A DNA stretch of 64,000 nt from NCBI GenBank assembly GCA_005281725.1, contig SSBO01000012.1, forward strand, positions 19,047,060 through 19,111,059, in the 5' to 3' direction. Origin of the DNA: Wuchereria bancrofti. Taxonomy: Eukaryota; Nematoda; Chromadorea; Rhabditida; Onchocercidae. The notes beneath the pieces were generated by a model. It had not been told where the DNA came from. It was given only the letters and a program-made list of their open reading frames with translations, and did no database searches. How positions within the stretch are numbered: position 1 is the stretch's first letter; each line of letters begins with the position of its first letter. Shown here piece by piece: positions 58,600 to 64,000 of this stretch. Position numbers and translations under genes: made by a program.

Positions 58600-61271
58600 T
58601 TAGTTTAATAGCGGCGCATTAATAGGGGAAAATACAGGAAAAACTGGACCGGATGGATGCCTGAAATGAAAAATGTTCATTCAATTTCATAATTTCAACA
58701 TTTGAACATAACTAACATTCATTAACTTATTAATTTCAAAATTTTTCATTTTCAATACTTTATTTTATCTTATTTATGCGTTTTTTTTTTCACAAAATTG
58801 TCATCCAAACCATTTGTTGACCATTTTAATAAGAATGGAAATTAAATTGATAATTTTTGAAAATAGTTTAAAATTTCGATTATTTCATTATCAATTTTTA
58901 ACCATTTATTCTGTCATATTTGTATTTTAAATGTGATTTCCATAATTTCTACCAACATTTCTTTTTTTACAATTTAAAGGATGTTAATTTTTTTTATTAA
59001 AAACATTAAAAAGTCTTTTTTTCATACTTTTTATTGTCATTTCTTTCTCTCAATTCAAGGAATATCAAAAAAAAAAGTTATTTCATTTTTCAAATTTTTT
59101 AAAATTTCCTATAAAAATATCATAACTATAATTACAGTTGTTTAGTCATACTTTAATAAATCACGTCATTTTGAATACTGCTTATCTCAATCTCGCGACG
59201 AAAAAAACATCTAAATCTTGAAGTTAGCAGAATTTTTATTGAATGATCCATATGACTCATAAAACAGAAATTTCCAAAATTTTTTAATTAAGCATTTTAA
59301 TTTGATGTTTAACATTTACAAATTGTTTCTTCTTCATTTGTCATAAACAAATAAAGAAGAAATATTTATAAGAAGTGAAATAATATCTTTCTGATAAATA
59401 ATTGATTTTTCATTATTTTAGAATGAAATTTGCGAAGAGTATTTCAAAATTTGGAATTTTTTTTGCTTTGACTTTTCAGATCTTATCATATAATTTTGAA
59501 ACATTGTTATTATTAATAGTTCAATATTTATTATCAATAAATATGCTTCTCTTTGTCTCTTTCTCTCTCCCTCTGCTTCATTCTTTATTTTTCTCTAGAT
59601 CATTTCATTAATTTATCATTCTCATTATCAACTATCAAGATCGTCATTATTATCATTATTGTTACAACATTGCAAAATTTATCATCCGAACACATCATTT
59701 ATCTCTTTTTTTCAAACAATTTATTCGTTCATTCATTACTTTTATCACAATTATTATCATCGTTATCACTGTTATAATAATTACTGTTATAACATCTATT
59801 ATCATTTAGTAACAATATCCATTAATAATATGTTTTTATATCGCAGGAGAGAGAGAGAGAGAGTGAAAGAGAAAGGGGAATGGAGAAACCAGGTGATGAT
59901 ATTGTATAGTTCCTTTTATAGAACAATCCTATGATTAAATCTTTTTATAATTTTGTTTAAACTATTTTAAATGGAAAAATTTTGACATATTCTTTTGTTT
60001 CTAGATTTTTACATTTATTAACTTTTCTTCCTTTTTCCCCAAAAGGTTTAATTATTAATCATCTTTCTTGTATGCGTCAACACTGACCTTGACATCTTTT
60101 AAAAAAACTTTTATTTAGTTTTTAGGAAAAGAAAAAAAAAAGAAAACAAGAAGAAAACATATTCAGGAAAGTTCCTTTCATGAAATGATTTCAAGTAATG
60201 ATTAAAAATCGAAGAATTTCATCACTTTCACGCTAATTTTATATTTTTTGATTTTTTTTCTAATTTTCTAGTTTTGTCAATCAATAACTTTGATTAATAA
60301 CATTATGATAATATTTAAAGATTTTTCTTTGTTCGATTACTAAATCTTGGTAATTTAGAAAAAGCTAAAAAAAAATATTTTATCACAGTTATCATAACAT
60401 GTTAGATATTTAATTTTTATTTTATCACAGTTATCATAACATGTTAGATATTTAATTTTTTGAGAATAACATTTGGTAATGGTCTGTTTGAAGTGATACA
60501 TATCATTTCACTCGTATTCTATGGGACTGATAATTTGAATGATTTTATCAATACCAATATATTTGCTTATAGCCTTATTAAATTTCCGATGGCAAAATAT
60601 ATTCATCCTATTTTAAATGATGCAACGGGATATTTCGGATAAGCCAAAATGGAAAATTCATTCCATGTATACTTCATTAATTTTAAATAATCAATCTTTT
60701 CATTAAATATATATTTTCAGATTTTAATTTATTCAATCACTATTTGTATTTCTTTTCAAATACATTATTTTCCATTTCAATCTATTCAATTACTGTTTGC
60801 ATTTCTCCTCAAATATTTCAATTTACTCAGTCAAATATTCATATATTGGACGAATTGTAACATTAAAAAAAGGAAAAAGAAGAGAAAAAGTGAGAACGGA
60901 AACAAAAAACAGAGAAAATTTGTATTTGTTGTTGGAAAGACAAATGAGAATGAAATAATAGTACGAAATGATATGATGAAAAGAAAAATAAAAAAAGGAA
61001 ACGGGAAAAGAAAAGAAGGAAAGAAAAGAAAACAACGATCTGTATTCGGAACGGATAATTATATCAATATCTGATATCCGGTATTCGTTATAATCCTGCT
61101 GAAGATAGCAAGCGAAAGACCTTGAAGGAAATAGTTTTTTCTTTTCGTTTCCCTTCTTTTTTTTCCATTTCGGTCTTTGTTTTGATGAAAAAAAGAAAGA
61201 GAAAAAGAGAAACGGGAGGAAAGAAAATCGCAAAAAAGTACCAACCCCTTTACGACACTCGTTAATTTCAT
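58600..61271 (-). CDS. Candidate small three-exon gene, about 50 residues
   Basis: Three minus-strand pieces are phase-compatible: 61242-61271 (MKLTSVVKGL, GTACTT donor), 61037-61098 (QDYNEYRISDIDIIIRSEYR, weak GTTGTT donor) and 58600-58660 (HPSGPVFPVFSPINAPLLN then TAA, after an excellent TTTCATTTCAG). Each island is richer in GC than its flanks. The 153-nt total closes exactly in frame. The intron is long (2.4 kb) and the middle donor poor, so the chain may be wrong or lack exons. No domain recognised. Confidence 0.25.
60377..60460 (+). repeat. Exact tandem duplication, 42-bp unit
   Basis: TATCACAGTTATCATAACAT at 60381 recurs at 60423, followed by the same GTTAGATATTTAATTTTT both times. 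Near-identity implies a recent duplication. Confidence 0.9.
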
Positions 61272-61369
61272 TTTTTTTTTTTTTATTTTATATTTCACTG
61301 ATATATCAAATATTTCACAAATAAAAAAATTCTGCTAATTCCGATGGCAAAATATATTCATCCTATTTT
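60594..61369 (+). repeat. 31-bp exact direct repeat, 745 bp apart
   Basis: The same 31 bases, beginning CCGATGGCAAAATATATTCA after two T, occur at 60594-60624 and 61339-61369. Flanks differ at once on both sides. The first copy lies in a 60-codon plus-strand frame (60460-60642). Confidence 0.9.
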
Positions 61370-62658
61370 TCATCTTTTTTTTACTGACAAAATGTCAAAT
61401 AAATATTTTATAATTTATTAAATTTAAGAAAAAAAGTTTCTTTGAAGTTTGTCCATATTTATTTATTCAAAAAATTTCAATTAATGATAAATTATCCTAC
61501 TTTAATCGAATCTTTTCCATGCTTTATGATTTGATCAATAAATGAAATATTGGCATATATTTCTGGAGCAAGATAAGATAGATCACGGCAAGTTTAACAA
61601 TAATATTATATCGAATGTTTCAAATTCATTTCTTATGTATAAGTATTCCATTACATGTTACAAGATGTATTGGATTATTTATCTGATAAATACATTTTTA
61701 TTATTGTTGCTATTGTTTTATTAAAAAAGGATTTTTTTTTTCATTAAAATTGAAGATTTATTGCTTTTTTGAGTAAAATTCGTAAGATTTCTTTGCCATT
61801 CACTTTTGTAAAATAATGAAATTAAAATAAGTTGTATCTATATTTGTTTTAATGTGTTATAGTATTGCATCCCATATAGAACTCAAAAAATTGTTATAAA
61901 ATTGATGACAGTTTAGGTATGAATAAAATATGCAAATTTAGGATGTTTCAGTTTTTCTTTTTCCTTTTAAATATCGTTTGCCTGGGTAGATAAGCATGAA
62001 TTGTCAGATATAGCTTTAAAATAATGTATTATAGTTTTAAATTATTGCGTGTGGTTTTAAAATGCTACAATGAAGTTTTAAATTATTGAGTGTAGTTTTA
62101 GATTATAATTTAAATTTCAATACATTCTACAATATATCGGATTATAACAGCATTCATTGAAATTGAAATTACAATATTTTAAAGCCCTACCTAACAGTTC
62201 TATTGAATTTAATAATTTAAATTGAAAGGAAATAAAATAATTTATTCTTCTACAGTTTCACATTTTTCAGTCTTTTTATGGCTAAATGCAAGAATTCCAT
62301 CTATAAACTTAAGTTTTGTTTGTCCATAAATTAATTTTCGTAAATGATTTGCTATTGTTATAATTTTTATAACTTTCTCAAAAAAAATGTTAATAATTTG
62401 AAAAAAATCGATAACTTTTTTATTATATAATCTTTTTTAATGGGGGAATTTTTGTGTTAATAATTTTTAAATGAAGAACAGTTTAAGATTGCTGTTGTTG
62501 TATTATTTATCATTTACTTATTAATATTTATGATTTGCGAGTTATTTATCACGATTTTTTCGAGGTAATCACGTAAATTTTCTTATCATAATTTTTCGTT
62601 TCAGCAATAATCATTGATAGAAGGAATAATTAGTCTGTAGTAAGCAACGAATGTTGCC

Positions 62659-63008
62659 ATGCATACGTTTCTTTCAAATTATTTTATCATTTTATTCTTA
62701 CCATTTTTGCAAGGTAATTTTTTTTCTTCAATAATTTCTCTTTAATAATTTTTAAGTTTTTAATTTTAGTTTTTCATTTGATTACTTTTTTGTCTTTAAT
62801 AATAATAATAATTAAATTGTCTACTTTTTTCATTTGATGTAGATTTCAAAATGATGTATGAAAAGTAAGTTAGAGGCGGTAATTTATTAAGATATTTTGT
62901 AAGCCTTAGAAATATTTGATATTAATATTACATACGTATGAACTCAATTAAGTAACCTAAAATAGTTATTTAATTTATATGTTTAATTAGACAACATAGC
63001 ATAATAGA

Positions 63009-63040
<32 letters not shown>

Positions 63041-64000
63041 ATAGAGAGGATAACCTTTCAAAGGACATTATAATCAATCATAGCGGTACGTATTTAAAAA
63101 TGACCTCAAGTAAAACATGATATATAATAATCGGTGTGATTTTAAATCTTTCCCCATTATCTCTCTCTCTCTCTCTCTCTCTCTAATTCTCTTTCTCCTT
63201 TCCATTGTGTATTTATTAGTAAATGAGAAAAACTGATTTAAGTTATAAATTTCAAAATAATTTTTTTTTTTACTTCTAGTATTGTTGCAAAAATTGATAG
63301 TAATAGCAAAATTTGATGAAAATGCGGAAATTACAACAACACATTTTGCTGATTCGAAACGTGGACGTATGTCGTGGATTATCGATGAAAATGCTTTGCC
63401 ATGGACTGGGCAGTATTATTACATTGAGTAAGTATTGCTAAAAGTTTTCAAGTATAAAACCTGATATTAAAGCGACTAATTTTACCAACGTTTGACTAAT
63501 TAGCTTTAGACTAATTAACTTACGATTAAGCTGTTTTTATAAAAATTTTATACTGCATAAAATACACTATACTAAATGAAATAATTTCAACAATTATAAT
63601 TTAGTAAGAAAAAAATTTATTCAAGAAAAATTTTAGTACGAAAAACAAACAAAAGTTACTAATGAATATTTCAAAGTATTATGATTTTATTTTTATTTTT
63701 TTCTATTATCACTATCCTTAAAATTTGATAATTTTTTCATTTATTTTGATCTCTTTTTTGTTTTTTGTGTTTGCCATTATTATTTTGAATCTCATTGAGT
63801 GATTTTTCAATATATGATAAATTTAAATCAAAATTCTAATTACTTCTTATTTTTCCTTCATCTTTTAAATTCATTATTGTTATGAATTTCTTTCTACAAA
63901 AATGAATAAAAAAAGGAATGTAAAAAAGATGGAAAACCAAGGAATAATTCAGGTCAAAACAATCACCAATGACCAATTTATTGGTTGTTGTTGACAGTTC
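62659..64000 (+). CDS. Start of a secreted or membrane protein gene, cut by the window edge
   Basis: Exon 1 (62659-62713) encodes a hydrophobic leader (MHTFLSNYFIILFLPFLQ) with a CAAG/GTAATT donor. Exon 2 (63280-63427) opens after TACTTCTAG and reads LIVIAKFDENAEITTTHFAD, then KRGRMSWIIDENALPWTGQ and YYYIE, with a GTAAGT donor. A further acceptor, TTGTTGACAG, stands at 63988-63997 and would continue the frame in phase. The second ATG (62659) was chosen because the one at 62651 gives a stop after splicing. A TTTCAG at about 62604 may be the leader-splice acceptor. No domain recognised in the visible 49 residues. Confidence 0.65.
63008..63184. repeat. Paired (GA)n and (CT)n tracts in intron 1
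   Basis: (GA)n at 63008-63034 and (CT)n at 63161-63184 are complementary and 125 bp apart within the first intron of the right-edge gene. They could pair as a hairpin in DNA or pre-mRNA. Confidence 0.9.

Larger units (their letters stand above)
42578..62658. other. 20-kb AT-rich gene desert upstream of the LIM-homeobox gene
   Basis: No conserved protein-coding exon was recognised. It is dominated by A/T homopolymers and simple repeats: AAT/ATT at about 42960-43075, GAT at 43218-43265, pyrimidine-rich 43345-43500, TG-rich 52505-52610, ATT at 53580-53825, AAT at 56240-56300. A few compositionally distinct islands and splice-bounded frames stand out (46.0-46.75, 48.8, 51.6-52.1, 53.2, 57.6-57.8, 58.6, 61.0-61.3 kb) and are listed separately. 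Large non-coding flanks are usual for developmental homeobox genes, so enhancers are expected here, but none can be named from sequence alone. Confidence 0.65.

Noticed and set aside
60823..61233. 136-codon minus-strand frame
   Set aside because: Mostly Phe/Ser/Leu from pyrimidine-rich sequence; only the short 61037-61098 part looks exon-like.

Overview
The window is nuclear DNA of a nematode, most likely a filarial (onchocercid) worm. The DNA is very AT-rich. The genes have short exons, introns that end in TTTCAG-type 3' splice sites, and protein sequences closest to Caenorhabditis families. One stretch (about 17.67-17.90 kb) is a decayed fragment of a bacterial arginyl-tRNA synthetase gene, best explained as an old Wolbachia-to-nucleus transfer, which is why I favour a filarial host. 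This is inference; the species cannot be fixed from the sequence alone. I rebuilt gene models by hand from splice signals, reading phase and protein similarity. Where exon lengths add up in phase I say so, and where they do not I say that too.

Layout, left to right. 1-583 (+): piece of a prolyl oligopeptidase gene, broken at a lone N. 4.3-8.15 kb (+): an eight-exon-plus, nematode-type single-pass membrane protein that I do not recognise, with a GC-richer repeat in one intron. 8.5-9.6 kb: LTR-retrotransposon remnant. 9.95-11.7 kb (-): cytosolic adenylate kinase. 13.4-16.8 kb (-): TB2/DP1/HVA22 (REEP/Yop1-like) ER-membrane protein with a long N-terminal extension. 17.3-18.1 kb: palindrome and bacterial-derived fragment. 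18.2-22.5 kb (-): BUD13 splicing/RES-complex protein. 23.2-24.45 kb (-): DAD1/OST2 subunit of oligosaccharyltransferase. 24.5-29.6 kb: repeat-bearing intergenic space between divergent genes. 29.66-32.87 kb (+): ZIP-family zinc transporter of the SLC39A7/KE4 type. 33.6-36.6 kb (+): replication factor C subunit 4. 37.3-42.6 kb (-): LIM-homeodomain factor of the Lhx6/Lhx8/Arrowhead (C. elegans lim-4) class. 42.6-62.6 kb: a 20-kb AT-rich, microsatellite-rich region upstream of the LIM-homeobox gene with no confident gene but several exon-like islands on the minus strand. 62.66 kb to the right edge (+): first two exons of a secreted or membrane protein that runs out of the window.

Two pairs look like possible nematode operons by strand and spacing: dad-1 followed by bud-13 (about 0.7 kb apart), and the zinc transporter followed by rfc-4 (about 0.7 kb apart). 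The conserved genes are mostly housekeeping (nucleotide balance, splicing, glycosylation, zinc release from the secretory pathway, DNA replication); the LIM-homeobox gene is the one likely developmental regulator, and its large empty upstream flank is typical of such genes. I did not find a clear novel multi-gene system. The most interesting items are the bacterial argS remnant with its adjacent 27-bp-arm palindrome, the unrecognised membrane protein gene, and the phase-compatible exon-like islands in the 51-61 kb desert.
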